From Ensifer adhaerens (GTDB lineage: Bacteria > Pseudomonadota > Alphaproteobacteria > Rhizobiales > Rhizobiaceae), in the NCBI RefSeq assembly GCF_020035535.1, contig NZ_CP083349.1:806001-870000 (forward strand): a stretch of 64,000 nt of DNA, read 5' to 3'. The stretch's first letter is position 1. The number at the start of each line of letters is the position of its first letter. The translations under genes and the position numbers were made by a program. Shown piece by piece: positions 7,744 through 16,836 of this stretch. The notes under the pieces are model-generated. The model ran no database searches, had not been told where the DNA came from, and was given only the letters and a program-made list of their open reading frames with translations.

Positions 7744-8772
7744 ATGAACATCAAGAGCCTTCTTCTCGGCTCCGCTGCAGCTCTCGCAGCAGTTTCCGGC
7801 GCACAGGCAGCCGACGCCATCGTCGCAGCCGAGCCGGAGCCCATGGAATACGTTCGCGTTTGCGACGCTTTCGGCACTGGCTACTTCTACATCCCGGGCA
7901 CCGAAACCTGCCTCAAGATCGGCGGCTTCATCCGTTTCCAGACCTCGTTTGGTGAAAACGAAGTCAACGGTCGTCAGGGCTGGGGCCCGGCTGGCACGTC
8001 TGACTGGGATGCCTTCTCGCGCGCTTACATCTCGTTCGACGCCAAGAGCGACACCGAGTACGGCACGCTCACCGGCTTCTTCGCTGCTGAGTTCAACGCC
8101 GACAACGACACCGACGCTGGCGACAGCCGCATCGACGTCGACGAAGCCTACATCCAGCTGGGCGGCCTGAAGGCCGGCTTCTTCTACAGCTGGTGGGATG
8201 AGGGCCTGAACGGCGAAACCGACTCGATCGGCAACAACACCGAATTCAACTCGATCGCCTACCTCTATGACGGCGGCTCGTTCCAGGCTGGTATCGCCAT
8301 CGACGAACTCGAAGGCCTCTCCACCAAGCCGAACGGCATTGGCGTCCAGGGTATCGTTTCGGCTTCGCTCGGCGGCGTTTCCTTCGACCTGCTCGGCGGC
8401 TACGACTCTGAATTCGAAGAAGGCGCAATCCGCGCTCTGCTCTCGGCTGACCTCGGCCCGGGCGTCTTCCAGGTTGCTGGCATCTGGGCTTCCGACCCGA
8501 ACGCTTACTGGGCTGCTTCCGAGTGGTCGGTTGCTGCTTCGTACCGTTGGAACGCCACCGACAAGCTCGCTATCACCCCCGGCGTTCAGTACTGGGGTAG
8601 CCTGCAGGACTCGCTCACCAGCTTCGGCAACGACGACATGTGGCGCGCTGGTCTGACGGTCGACTACAAGATCACCGAAGGCCTCGCGACCCGCGTTTCG
8701 GTTCAGTATGAAGATGCTGACAACGCTGACGACCAGGTTCTCGGCTTCGTCCGCCTGCAGCGCGACTTCTAA
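7744..8772 (+). CDS. ropA: Outer-membrane porin, RopA/Omp2b family (first copy)
   Basis: A 342-residue protein with a signal peptide (MNIKSLLLGSAAALAAVSGAQA). The mature porin domain is typical of alpha-proteobacterial RopA/Omp2b proteins: it opens with EPMEYVRVCDAFGTGYFYI, has alternating beta strands, and ends with the outer-membrane signature LQRDF with C-terminal Phe. It forms a general diffusion channel in the outer membrane. In Sinorhizobium meliloti the RopA1 porin is known as a phage receptor. The start is fixed by the SD hairpin and the signal peptide, although the frame is open from 7531. The second copy at 10015 is nearly identical at both ends, and the two differ mainly in one early extracellular-loop region. 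Confidence 0.95.
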   Translation: MNIKSLLLGSAAALAAVSGAQAADAIVAAEPEPMEYVRVCDAFGTGYFYIPGTETCLKIGGFIRFQTSFGENEVNGRQGWGPAGTSDWDAFSRAYISFDAKSDTEYGTLTGFFAAEFNADNDTDAGDSRIDVDEAYIQLGGLKAGFFYSWWDEGLNGETDSIGNNTEFNSIAYLYDGGSFQAGIAIDELEGLSTKPNGIGVQGIVSASLGGVSFDLLGGYDSEFEEGAIRALLSADLGPGVFQVAGIWASDPNAYWAASEWSVAASYRWNATDKLAITPGVQYWGSLQDSLTSFGNDDMWRAGLTVDYKITEGLATRVSVQYEDADNADDQVLGFVRLQRDF

Positions 8773-8777
8773 GATCG

Positions 8778-8793
8778 TCTGACCTCGGTCAGA
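8778..8793 (+). repeat. Palindrome just after the first porin stop codon
   Basis: TCTGACC (8778-8784) and GGTCAGA (8787-8793) form a perfect seven-base stem. The element is almost the reverse complement of the RBS hairpin at 7725-7743. The same sequence follows the second porin at 11079-11094. Confidence 0.65.
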
Positions 8794-8799
8794 AGCGAA

Positions 8800-8834
8800 G
8801 CCCGCAACTCGGAAGAGTTGCGGGCTGTTGCTGT
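8800..8834 (+). terminator. Terminator of first porin
   Basis: GCCCGCAACTC (8800-8810) and GAGTTGCGGGC (8815-8825) pair perfectly over 11 bases around GGAA. A T-rich tail (TGTTGCTGTT) follows. Confidence 0.8.
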
Positions 8835-8946
8835 TTCGCAACGTTTACCTGCTTCGAGTCGCTGAAATCGCCCAAAGGTGAAAGCGCTGGCTTGAACGCA
8901 GCCGGTTTCTCGGCCTCATTCGCGAGAATGAGGGGGAACTGCGAGC

Positions 8947-9879
8947 GTGGGACGGGACGCTGAAAAACAGGCGGACGGCTTCAACTTTCCGGATATGCGT
9001 TCGGGATATGAGGTCAGCTATAGTTTCAGCCCGCAACGCCCAGTCGGCGTGGTGAAAGAAACCACACTGGGTGAACTGCTTCAGCGCTATGCCGATATAT
9101 TGTGGGAAGAGGGCAGCCACAAATATAACGTAAAAGCCTTCGTCGGCGAACTGGACGAGATTTTGATCGGCGTCAGGTTCACCACCTTCTCACAAGACAT
9201 GCTCGACAGCCTCATCGGCGCGCTACGCAAACGTGGCAACAGCAACGCAACCATCAACAGGAAGATGGCGGCGCTGAGTAAGTTGCTGCGGAAAGCGTAC
9301 AAGATGGGAGACATCCACAGCTTACCAGAGTTCAGGCGGCAAAAAGAGAGAGCCGGTCGCCTGCGATTCCTGGAGGCAGCCGAAGAAGAAGCGTTGTTTC
9401 GACAGATCGGCAGTCGTTCAGATCTCTATTTGCAGCTTTCCATTTTCCTGGTGGACACCGGCGCCCGCCTCGGCGAATCCATCGCTCTGAAATGGAATGA
9501 CATTTATGAGGGCAGAGTGACCTTCTGGGTCACCAAATCTGGTCGCAGCCGCACGGTACCGCTGACTTCCAGGGCAAAAGACGCAATGGACGCACTTGCT
9601 GATAGATCTCCCGGACCGTTCTCATCGGTCGACCCTCAAAAATATCGCGCGGTCTGGAATGCAGCCAAGCTAGACGCCGGGCTGGGCGATGAAGAGGATA
9701 TCGTTCCACACGTCCTGCGGCATACGTGCGCGTCTCGTCTCGTGCGTGGCGGCATCGACCTTCGGCGAGTTCAAATGTGGCTCGGTCACCAGACTCTTGA
9801 AATGACCATGCGTTACGCACACCTCGCCTCACACGATCTCGACATGTGCGTGCCGGTGCTTGAACGCCATTTGAAATAA
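8947..9879 (+). CDS. Tyrosine recombinase/phage-type integrase
   Basis: A 310-residue site-specific recombinase. The N-terminal SAM-like core-binding domain spans about residues 38-120. The catalytic domain has the complete active site: R174 (GARLGES), K197 (TKSGRSRTVPL), H255 and R258 (HVLRHT), H281 (LGHQ) and nucleophile Y290 (MRYAHL). The GTG at 8947 gives the full length, and an ATG at 8995 is an alternative. It lies alone between the terminator of the first porin and the second porin, with no excisionase, att repeats or other phage genes nearby. It reads as slightly less GC-rich than its neighbours, which would fit acquisition by transfer, but I have not calculated this. Confidence 0.9.
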   Translation: MGRDAEKQADGFNFPDMRSGYEVSYSFSPQRPVGVVKETTLGELLQRYADILWEEGSHKYNVKAFVGELDEILIGVRFTTFSQDMLDSLIGALRKRGNSNATINRKMAALSKLLRKAYKMGDIHSLPEFRRQKERAGRLRFLEAAEEEALFRQIGSRSDLYLQLSIFLVDTGARLGESIALKWNDIYEGRVTFWVTKSGRSRTVPLTSRAKDAMDALADRSPGPFSSVDPQKYRAVWNAAKLDAGLGDEEDIVPHVLRHTCASRLVRGGIDLRRVQMWLGHQTLEMTMRYAHLASHDLDMCVPVLERHLK

Positions 9880-9995
9880 CCCGCACACCTCTCTCCAAAC
9901 CCCGCTCGAGCTCGTCCAATGAGGCCGGATTCGTTCTCACCCGGCGCTGAGATCGAGATGAGAACAGACCCAGTCAGATGCGGAAAACCTTCCGA

Positions 9996-10014
9996 TTCTG
10001 ACTGGAGGTCAGAA
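9996..10014 (+). promoter_or_regulatory. RBS hairpin of second porin
   Basis: TTCTGAC (9996-10002) and GTCAGAA (10008-10014) pair perfectly around the loop TGGAG, which carries the Shine-Dalgarno. The ATG is the next base. GAGGTCAGA (10005-10013) exactly complements TCTGACCTC at 11079-11087. Confidence 0.65.
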
Positions 10015-11073
10015 ATGAACATCAAGAGCCTTCTTCTCGGCTCCGCTGCTGCTCTCGCAGCAGTTTCCGGCGCACAGGCAGCAGACGCAATCGTCGCAGC
10101 CGAGCCGGAGCCCATGGAATACGTTCGCGTTTGCGACGCTTTCGGCACTGGCTACTTCTACATCCCGGGCACTGAAACCTGCCTCAAGATCGGCGGCTTC
10201 ATCCGTTTCCAGACCTCGTTCGGTGACAACGCCTCGCAGAGCCGTTACAACCAGGCAAACCATCGTTTCGGTGGCCTCGCTGGTCCGAACTACTCCACGT
10301 CTGACTGGGATGCCTTCTCGCGCGCTTACATCTCGTTCGACGCCAAGAGCGACACCGAGTACGGCACGCTCACCGGCTTCTTCGCTGCTGAGTTCAACGC
10401 CGACAACGACACCGACGAAGGCGATAGCTTCATCGACGTCGACGAAGCCTACATCCAGCTCGGTGGCCTCAAGGCCGGCTTCTTCTACAACTGGTGGGAT
10501 AAGGGCATCAACGGCGAAACCGACTCGCTCGGCAACGTCACCGAGTTCAACTCGATCGCTTACCTCTATGACGGCGGTTCGTTCCAGGCTGGTATCTCGG
10601 TTGATGAGCTCGAGGGCTGGTCCACCAAGGCTAACGGCGTAGGCATCTCGGGTATCGTTTCGGCTTCGGTCGGCGGCGTTTCCTTCGACCTGCTCGGCGG
10701 CTACGACACCGAATGGGAAGAAGGCGCGATCCGCGCTCTGCTCTCGGCTGACCTCGGTCCGGGCGTCTTCCAGATCGCTGGTGTATGGGCTTCTGACCCG
10801 AACACCTACTGGAATGCTTCCGAGTGGTCCGTTGCAGCTTCGTACCGCTTCAACGCCACCGACAAGCTCGCCATCACCCCCGGCGTTCAGTACTTCGGTA
10901 GCCTGCAGGACTCGGTCACCAGCTTCGGCAACGACGACGCATGGCGCGCTGGCGTAACGCTCGACTACAAGATCACCGAAGGTCTCGCGACCCGCGTTTC
11001 GGTTCAGTATGAAGATGCTGACAACGCTGACGATCAGGTATTCGGCTTCGTCCGTCTGCAGCGCGACTTCTAA
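10015..11073 (+). CDS. ropA: Outer-membrane porin, RopA/Omp2b family (second copy)
   Basis: A 352-residue paralogue of the porin at 7744. It has the same signal peptide, the same N-terminal EPMEYVRVCDAFGTGYFYI segment and the same LQRDF end. The main difference is a roughly 10-residue longer, divergent loop after QTSFGDN (about residues 75-97), where the first copy is shorter. Loop variation of this type usually lies on the cell surface and affects phage and solute recognition. The gene begins only 135 bases after the recombinase stop and carries its own SD hairpin. It may share a transcript with the recombinase or have a promoter in that short gap. Confidence 0.95.
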   Translation: MNIKSLLLGSAAALAAVSGAQAADAIVAAEPEPMEYVRVCDAFGTGYFYIPGTETCLKIGGFIRFQTSFGDNASQSRYNQANHRFGGLAGPNYSTSDWDAFSRAYISFDAKSDTEYGTLTGFFAAEFNADNDTDEGDSFIDVDEAYIQLGGLKAGFFYNWWDKGINGETDSLGNVTEFNSIAYLYDGGSFQAGISVDELEGWSTKANGVGISGIVSASVGGVSFDLLGGYDTEWEEGAIRALLSADLGPGVFQIAGVWASDPNTYWNASEWSVAASYRFNATDKLAITPGVQYFGSLQDSVTSFGNDDAWRAGVTLDYKITEGLATRVSVQYEDADNADDQVFGFVRLQRDF

Positions 11074-11078
11074 GATCG

Positions 11079-11094
11079 TCTGACCTCGGTCAGA
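11079..11094 (+). repeat. Palindrome just after the second porin stop codon
   Basis: TCTGACC (11079-11085) and GGTCAGA (11088-11094) are identical in sequence and position to the element after the first porin. Confidence 0.65.
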
Positions 11095-11100
11095 AGAGAG

Positions 11101-11130
11101 AAACCCGGCTTTCGAGCCGGGTTTTTCGTT
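11101..11130 (+). terminator. Terminator of second porin
   Basis: AAACCCGGCT (11101-11110) pairs perfectly with AGCCGGGTTT (11115-11124) around TTCG, with a T-rich tail. The sequence differs from the terminator of the first porin, so the duplication ends before it. Confidence 0.85.
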
Positions 11131-11247
11131 TGGAAGTATCCTGCCGTGCGGTGGCAGCCTGCGGCCGACTATTTGCCGGGGCCTGTGCTTGCTGAAGCCA
11201 ATGGTCCGTTGATCCGCTTGCCGTGGCGGTGATCGCCGGGCTCGGCA

Positions 11248-12141
11248 CTAACGCCCTAGTGCGTAGCCCGAGAGGAAGGAAGCAATTGCCTGTCGAGAGC
11301 CGTCGAGATGCAAAAGCGGTGCGTGGCCCTGACCGAGCGCGGTGAACTCCGCCATGTCAGGATGTCGACTGCTCATTTCCTGCAATGTTGCTTCCGACAG
11401 AACCCGGGAATACTGGCCTCGGATGCCTAAAAGCGGCATTTGAGAGAGGGCATCGAATTGCAGCCAAAGAGCAGGTAACGGTGTTTCAGCGGTGAGACCC
11501 AGCAGTTGGTGCGCTATGGCGGGATCAAAGTCGGGCACGGGAACGTCGTCCTGATCGCGATAGATCGCCCTTGCCATCTGCAGCCATTCGCGGTCGCTGA
11601 GAAACGGGAAATCGGCCCCGTGCAGGTTCTTCAGATACCCAGGCGCTGTCACCCAGCTTATCGCCTCACTCGGCTCCTTGTTGAGATAGTCGCGGATAGC
11701 CAGCAGGCCGTGGATTTCGATCACTGGTCCAATGTCATTCAGCACCGTGCCTGCGATAAGGCCAGGCGCGACACCGACGAGGTGGTGCAGGATCAGCCCT
11801 CCGCGGGATGTGCCGATGAAAACTGCGCGATCGATGTCCAGATGGGCGCAAGCCGTGATGATGTCGTTTGTTTCGACCGCAATCGAGTAGTGGCTCTTGT
11901 CGGCGTCTCGTGCCGAGCCGCCGCGACCGCGATAGTCGAACGAAAAGACGGTGTGTCCGCCCCCGGACGGCGAAGCGAGAAAGTTCGCGAGCTCGTGAAA
12001 ATCACGGCTGTTGCGTGTGAGGCCCGGCAAGCATATGACAGGGAGTGCCGCTGTGGGGCGAGCAGGGGGATAGCTCCGGGCATAGAGTTGTAAGCCATCC
12101 GTTGCGGGGAAGCGGTGTTCCCGAAACCCGTCTTCATCCAT
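11248..12141 (-). CDS. Alpha/beta-hydrolase family protein
   Basis: A 297-residue cytoplasmic hydrolase. The oxyanion segment LPGLTRNSRDF, the nucleophile elbow GTSRGG and the C-terminal catalytic histidine in GQGHAPLLH are all visible, and FDYRGRGGS follows the second core strand. The substrate cannot be told from sequence; esterases, lactonases and C-C hydrolases share this layout. GGAG lies seven bases before the ATG at 12141, which I prefer to the GTG two codons upstream (12147). It converges with the second porin and is separated from it by that gene's terminator. Confidence 0.85.
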   Translation of the reverse strand: MDEDGFREHRFPATDGLQLYARSYPPARPTAALPVICLPGLTRNSRDFHELANFLASPSGGGHTVFSFDYRGRGGSARDADKSHYSIAVETNDIITACAHLDIDRAVFIGTSRGGLILHHLVGVAPGLIAGTVLNDIGPVIEIHGLLAIRDYLNKEPSEAISWVTAPGYLKNLHGADFPFLSDREWLQMARAIYRDQDDVPVPDFDPAIAHQLLGLTAETPLPALWLQFDALSQMPLLGIRGQYSRVLSEATLQEMSSRHPDMAEFTALGQGHAPLLHLDGSRQAIASFLSGYALGR

Positions 12142-12310
12142 CGTCACACTCCACCCTGATGTTGGCAGGATGGTAGCTGCTCAAGGGGAAAGGGCAAGGC
12201 ATAGCCTTAGTGCTGACACACTGAGCACGCGTTCGCCCGCGATTGACGCGCTCGCGAACGCAGGGCTGAAAGCCGCGAAATGGCTTCACCGCGAAAGCGG
12301 TCACTTGCAA

Positions 12311-12820
12311 TCAATAAGGTGAACCGCACTGACGCCGCGGACCGCCATAAGGCTGATACGAGTTGTCCCAGGCGCGATAAGAACGATAGCGGGCGTAGCA
12401 CCAACGCGTATGCGCGTCACCGCTGACTGCTCGCGGCCCGTTGTAGTACCGCGGCTGGCTAATCAAGCCGCCTACGATCGCGCCGGCCGCAAGTCCGCCG
12501 ATGAAAGCGCCAGCGTCATTGTTGTGATGGTGGCGGTATCGGTCGCGATAGTAGCCATCCCGGTAATAGCCATCCCGATAGTATCCGTGCCGATCGCGAT
12601 AATCGCGATCACGATAGCTGCCACGTCGGCCTTGAAGTTCGCAATAGGGGACGGCGCAACTGGAGCGGTTCTTGCGTTCCTCGCCGCGCTCGTATTGGAA
12701 CTGAGCCTTCTGGACGTCGCTCGTTCGCGACACCTGCGGAGCGATCGGGAACGCACCGGCAGGCGTAATGCTGCTCATTGCCGTCGCCAAAGACAGCGCG
12801 AGGATGGATAAGGTCTTCAT
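12311..12820 (-). CDS. BA14K-family exported protein
   Basis: A 169-residue protein. The signal peptide (MKTLSILALSLATAMSSITPAGA) is followed by a Tyr/Arg/Asp-rich repeat region (YRDRDYRDRHGYYRDGYYRD type). A glycine-rich hydrophobic segment (AFIGGLAAGAIVGGLI, membrane- or envelope-associating) comes next. The C-terminal BA14K motif contains CYARYRSYRAWDNSYQPY and a closing cysteine. Brucella BA14K is an immunoreactive lectin-like protein, and rhizobia carry many paralogues of unclear role. An in-frame ATG at 12832 is possible, but it puts AAGGA too close, and the signal peptide starts best at 12820. Confidence 0.85.
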   Translation of the reverse strand: MKTLSILALSLATAMSSITPAGAFPIAPQVSRTSDVQKAQFQYERGEERKNRSSCAVPYCELQGRRGSYRDRDYRDRHGYYRDGYYRDGYYRDRYRHHHNNDAGAFIGGLAAGAIVGGLISQPRYYNGPRAVSGDAHTRWCYARYRSYRAWDNSYQPYGGPRRQCGSPY

Positions 12821-12934
12821 TGTGTTCACCATTTCCTTCAGGAAAGATCGAACCTTCAGAAGGGTAATGGCTTAGGCCGCACTTTGTGCCGCCCGCAGTC
12901 ATCACGATTATTTGAACGGCCTAGGTCGCGCCGG

Positions 12935-15001
12935 CTATTGGCGCCCCATCCTCAGGTCCTCGACGATGTCGGCCTTCTGCCCGAGCCTCGACTTGTAAAC
13001 CTGATAGTTTTCCATGACCCGCTGCACATAATTGCGGGTCTCCTGGAATGGAATGCGCTCGATCCAGTCGACGACTTCGTCGATCGGCTTGCCGCGTGGG
13101 TCGCCATAGCGGCCAAGCCACTCCGGTACACGGCGCGGCCCGGCGTTATAAGCAATGAAGGTTAGGATATAGGAGCCGCCGAAGCTGCTGATCTGTTCGC
13201 CGAGGTAATGAGCGCCGAGCGTGGCGTTGTAGCCCGCATCGCTGGTCAGCCGATCCTGCGAATACGCGAGGCCATAGCGACTGGCGACGCCCTTGGCTGT
13301 ACCCGGCATCAGTTGCAGCAGGCCGCGGGCATTGGCGGTTGAGATGGCTGCGGGATTGAAGGCGCTTTCCTGCCGCGCGATCGCATAGGCAAGCGCCTTG
13401 CCGGAACCGTCGATATTGGCGCTCGAAGGAATCACGCCGACGGGAAAGGCGAGGGCCGCGACATCGATGCCGCGTCCGAATGCGATCTTGCCGACCTGGA
13501 GCGAGAGCTGGTGGTTTCCGGCCTTCTCTGCGCGCGCCGAAAGCAGAGCGAGCTCGCCGGGACTGGTCAGTTCTTCGGCAAGCGCACGGTAGAGGCTGTC
13601 GGCGCGCCAGGCGTGGCCGGCGCTTTCAAGGCGGGAGATCGCGCGCACTGCCTCACGGTTCTCGAACTGTGCCCGGTCGTTCGCCGATGGGGCAGGGTAG
13701 GCGACGTTCAACGTCTTGCGGCCAAGCCGGGCGGCTGCAAGTTGCCCATAGAAGGTTCCGGGGTAGCGAGCCGCATTGGCGAAATATTCGCTGGCATTGC
13801 CCGGTCCGCCGGCCTCGGCCGAACGGCCCAGCCAATACCAGGCGCGAGAGGCGGAAAGCGGACGGTTTGAAAAGTCGAGGATGCGGCGGAAGTGGCGCGC
13901 TGCGATCGCCGGATCTTCCATGCCGCGCAATGCGTACCAGCCGGCGTGGAATTCGGCGTCGACGACATCGGTCGCCTCCGTTGCCAGATGGCTGGCCGCG
14001 ATCCGGTAGGCGCCCTTGAAGTCGCCCGCGTCGAGCAGGCCTCGGCTAACGACGCGCTGCTCGACCCACCATTCGCCAGGATTGACGAGCACCCCTCTGT
14101 CCTTCGGCATACGGGCAAGAAGCTTGGCCGCCTCCTCGTATTTTTTCTGCTTTCGCAAGGATTCGATCTGAATGAAGAGGTAAGCCGGATCCTTGCGCCA
14201 GGAGGGATCGACCGCCGCGATCAGCGCATCGGCCTTGTCGTTGCCGCGATTGACCGCTGCCCAGGCACGATAGAGTGACTGTGCCTTGCCGAGATCGCCA
14301 AAGCGCTCGGCCTGTTCGACGCGGTTGCGGTAAAGGAGCATGGCCATGCGCCGCTGATGATCGGCTGGCGTCAGCAGACCGGAGAACTCAGCCAGGATCA
14401 GGCCCTCCATATCCTTGTCGAGCCCATCCCGTTGCCAGATACCGCGCAAGCGTTTCGCGGCAGCTTCTGTTTGTCCCTGGGCGACAAGCGCGCGCGCCAA
14501 AATGAGGGTTCCTTCGGTCGTCTCAGGCTGGGTGTTGCCAAAGGCGGCAAGGACATCGGCCGCCGGCGGATTTTCGCGAAAAAGGGCGCGCTCCGAATTG
14601 GCACGCAGGGATTTCAAGCCGGGCCATCCCTGAAGTTCGCGCTGGGCGTCGGCGATCTCAAAGGAAGGAATGCCGCGCTGGCCGGAAACGGCAATCGCCC
14701 AGGTCAGGATATGCCGGTCGAGCGCATCGCGGCTCATGGCATTGCGAACGGCAATCGCGGCCGCCGGCTGCCGGTTGGACAGAGCGTCGAGACCCGTCTT
14801 CAGATCGCTGTTTATTGGAGCAACGATCGCCGGAATGGCATTGGTGGTCTCGTCGGTGGCAATTTGCGCAGCTTTCCCCGACATGACGGGTTTGCGAGCC
14901 GGAACCGGTATTCGCTCCAGCGTTTCGGAACTGAACGCCGGCGACGTGAGCAACGCAGCGCCGATGATGGCGGCGACAGGCAGAAAGTTTGATCCGCGCA
15001 T
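12935..15001 (-). CDS. slt: Soluble lytic murein transglycosylase (Slt family)
   Basis: A 688-residue periplasmic enzyme that cleaves peptidoglycan between MurNAc and GlcNAc, forming 1,6-anhydro ends. The signal peptide is MRGSNFLPVAAIIGAALLTSPAFS. A long alpha-helical superhelix resembles the Slt70 U-domain. The C-terminal SLT domain has the catalytic Glu in AIARQESAFNP, then NARGLLQLMPGTAKG and FIAYNAGPRRV. I chose the ATG at 15001 for the signal peptide. An ATG at 15034 would add 11 residues, and the frame is open to 15127. Divergent from dapA with a 291-base gap. Confidence 0.92.
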   Translation of the reverse strand: MRGSNFLPVAAIIGAALLTSPAFSSETLERIPVPARKPVMSGKAAQIATDETTNAIPAIVAPINSDLKTGLDALSNRQPAAAIAVRNAMSRDALDRHILTWAIAVSGQRGIPSFEIADAQRELQGWPGLKSLRANSERALFRENPPAADVLAAFGNTQPETTEGTLILARALVAQGQTEAAAKRLRGIWQRDGLDKDMEGLILAEFSGLLTPADHQRRMAMLLYRNRVEQAERFGDLGKAQSLYRAWAAVNRGNDKADALIAAVDPSWRKDPAYLFIQIESLRKQKKYEEAAKLLARMPKDRGVLVNPGEWWVEQRVVSRGLLDAGDFKGAYRIAASHLATEATDVVDAEFHAGWYALRGMEDPAIAARHFRRILDFSNRPLSASRAWYWLGRSAEAGGPGNASEYFANAARYPGTFYGQLAAARLGRKTLNVAYPAPSANDRAQFENREAVRAISRLESAGHAWRADSLYRALAEELTSPGELALLSARAEKAGNHQLSLQVGKIAFGRGIDVAALAFPVGVIPSSANIDGSGKALAYAIARQESAFNPAAISTANARGLLQLMPGTAKGVASRYGLAYSQDRLTSDAGYNATLGAHYLGEQISSFGGSYILTFIAYNAGPRRVPEWLGRYGDPRGKPIDEVVDWIERIPFQETRNYVQRVMENYQVYKSRLGQKADIVEDLRMGRQ

Positions 15002-15292
15002 CAAGAGGCCGTGTTCCCCGTGTCTCACATTCATCTGCCGCCGGATTGTCTGAGGCAAGACTAGCGGCCAATATTGATCATGGCAATCGCACCTTGCCGC
15101 CCCACGCCCAAGGCGGAGCGGGACCATTATGCGGGCTGAACGTCAAGCTTTTGCACGAAAACCGGCGTGAAATGCCGTGTCACGACGCTTGCCGCAGCCT
15201 CCTCACATGATTATGGTGCGGCAGTTTTTTAACCGTCGATTACGGCCAAAGCATGAGTGCATTTTGCGTCTTTGCGCCGTCAGGAGTTGTGC

Positions 15293-16177
15293 ATGTTCAA
15301 GGGTTCCATTCCCGCTCTCGTAACACCGTTCACCGCGACCGGCGCGGTGGATGCGGATGGTTTCGTCGCGCATGTGGAATGGCAGATAAAAGAGGGCAGC
15401 CATGGTCTCGTGCCGGTCGGAACCACCGGCGAGTCTCCGACCCTTTCCCATGACGAGCACAAGAAAGTCGTCGAACTCTGCATCGAGGCAGCCGCCAAGC
15501 GGGTGCCGGTGATCGCCGGCGCCGGCTCCAACAACACGACGGAAGCGATCGAGCTCGCGCAGCATGCCGAACAGGCTGGTGCCGACGCGATCCTCGTAGT
15601 CACGCCTTACTACAACAAGCCAACGCAGAAGGGCCTCTTCGCGCATTTTGCCGCGATCGCCGAAAGCGTGAAGCTGCCGATCGTTATCTACAACATTCCC
15701 GGCCGTTCGGTCGTGGATATGAGCGTCGAGACCATGGCCGCGCTTGCCAAGGCCTATTCGAACATCATCGGTGTCAAGGATGCCACCGGCAAGATCGAGC
15801 GCGTATCCGAACAGCGCATGGCCTGCGGCCCCGATTTCGTGCAGCTTTCCGGCGAGGACGCGACCGCCCTCGGCTTCAATGCCCATGGTGGTGTTGGCTG
15901 CATTTCCGTCACGGCTAATGTGGCTCCGCGGCTTTGCGCCGAGTTCCAGGAGGCAACGCTTGCCGGTGAGTTCGCCAAGGCGCTCGACTATCAGGACAAG
16001 CTGATGCCGCTGCACAAGGCGATCTTCATGGAGCCCGGCCTTTGCGGCGCGAAGTATGCGCTGAACCGCCTCGGCCGGATGAGCCGCGCCGTGCGCTCGC
16101 CGCTGCTGTCGACGCTCGAGCCGGCAACCGAAGCGGCGATCGACGCGGCCCTCAGGCATGCAGGATTGATGAACTGA
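15293..16177 (+). CDS. dapA: 4-Hydroxy-tetrahydrodipicolinate synthase
   Basis: A 294-residue aldolase-family enzyme that condenses pyruvate and aspartate semialdehyde in the first step of the diaminopimelate/lysine branch. Visible are the TGESPTLS phosphate-loop-like motif, the [12 protein letters not shown] segment with its catalytic tyrosine, YNIPGRS, and the Schiff-base lysine in [15 protein letters not shown] lies seven bases before the ATG at 15293. The stop codon overlaps the smpB start by one base (TGATG), so the two genes are translationally coupled. Confidence 0.97.
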   Translation: MFKGSIPALVTPFTATGAVDADGFVAHVEWQIKEGSHGLVPVGTTGESPTLSHDEHKKVVELCIEAAAKRVPVIAGAGSNNTTEAIELAQHAEQAGADAILVVTPYYNKPTQKGLFAHFAAIAESVKLPIVIYNIPGRSVVDMSVETMAALAKAYSNIIGVKDATGKIERVSEQRMACGPDFVQLSGEDATALGFNAHGGVGCISVTANVAPRLCAEFQEATLAGEFAKALDYQDKLMPLHKAIFMEPGLCGAKYALNRLGRMSRAVRSPLLSTLEPATEAAIDAALRHAGLMN

Positions 16178-16656
16178 TGGCACCCAAAGGAAGCCAGCGC
16201 ACGGTCAACAAGGTTGTGGCGGAAAACCGGAAGGCCCGCTTCAACTATGAGATCGTCGACACCTACGAGGCCGGTCTGGTTTTGACCGGCACCGAGGTCA
16301 AGTCGCTGCGCGAAGGCAAGGCCAACATTGCTGAATCCTATGCGACGGACGAAGGCGGAGAGATCTGGCTGATCAACTCCTATCTGCCGGAATATCTGCA
16401 GGCGAACCGCTTCAACCACGAAACGCGGCGTCGGCGGAAGCTGCTTCTGTCGAAGCGCGAAGTCAATCGCCTTCAGGGCGCGGTCAACCGCGAAGGCATG
16501 TCGCTGATCCCGCTGCGCATCTATTTCAACGAGCGGGGCCGGGCCAAGCTCGAGTTGGCGCTCGGCAAGGGCAAGAAACTGCACGACAAGCGCGAGAGCG
16601 CGAAAGAGCGCGATTGGAATCGGCAGAAAAGCCGTCTGCTGAAGGATCGCGGCTAG
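16177..16656 (+). CDS. smpB: SsrA-binding protein SmpB
   Basis: A 159-residue RNA-binding protein that carries tmRNA to stalled ribosomes for trans-translation. Typical segments are [29 protein letters not shown], and the basic C-terminal tail [19 protein letters not shown], which enters the mRNA channel. The length is normal. The ATG overlaps the dapA stop. No tmRNA gene was seen in the window. A hairpin spans the stop codon (16642-16664). Confidence 0.97.
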   Translation: MAPKGSQRTVNKVVAENRKARFNYEIVDTYEAGLVLTGTEVKSLREGKANIAESYATDEGGEIWLINSYLPEYLQANRFNHETRRRRKLLLSKREVNRLQGAVNREGMSLIPLRIYFNERGRAKLELALGKGKKLHDKRESAKERDWNRQKSRLLKDRG

Positions 16657-16664
16657 CGATCCTT
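16642..16664 (+). terminator. Hairpin across the smpB stop codon
   Basis: AAGGATCGC (16642-16650) and GCGATCCTT (16656-16664) pair perfectly. Only two T follow, so termination would be weak or Rho-assisted. Confidence 0.4.
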
Positions 16665-16836
16665 GGGCGCCAAGTCGGCTTGCATTAATTCCCACGAAAA
16701 CGGCGGGCGATCTAGGAAGATGTGCGGCCGGCTGCGCGTCATACGCTGCCACCGCATGCCCAGAGCCTTCACTTGTTCTTTTGATTTACGATACGCACTG
16801 ACGCCTTGAAACGGCAGTTCCTGCGATCGTCGCGCA

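Noticed and set aside
6750-9879. tRNA-Ser as attachment site of the recombinase
   Set aside because: I found no second copy of the tRNA 3' end near the recombinase and no element genes between them. A wider search could still find a distant copy.
16657-16836. Short minus-strand gene between smpB and the NYN gene
   Set aside because: The frame (to 16874) has no family resemblance or usable ribosome binding site and overlaps the 3' end of the NYN gene.
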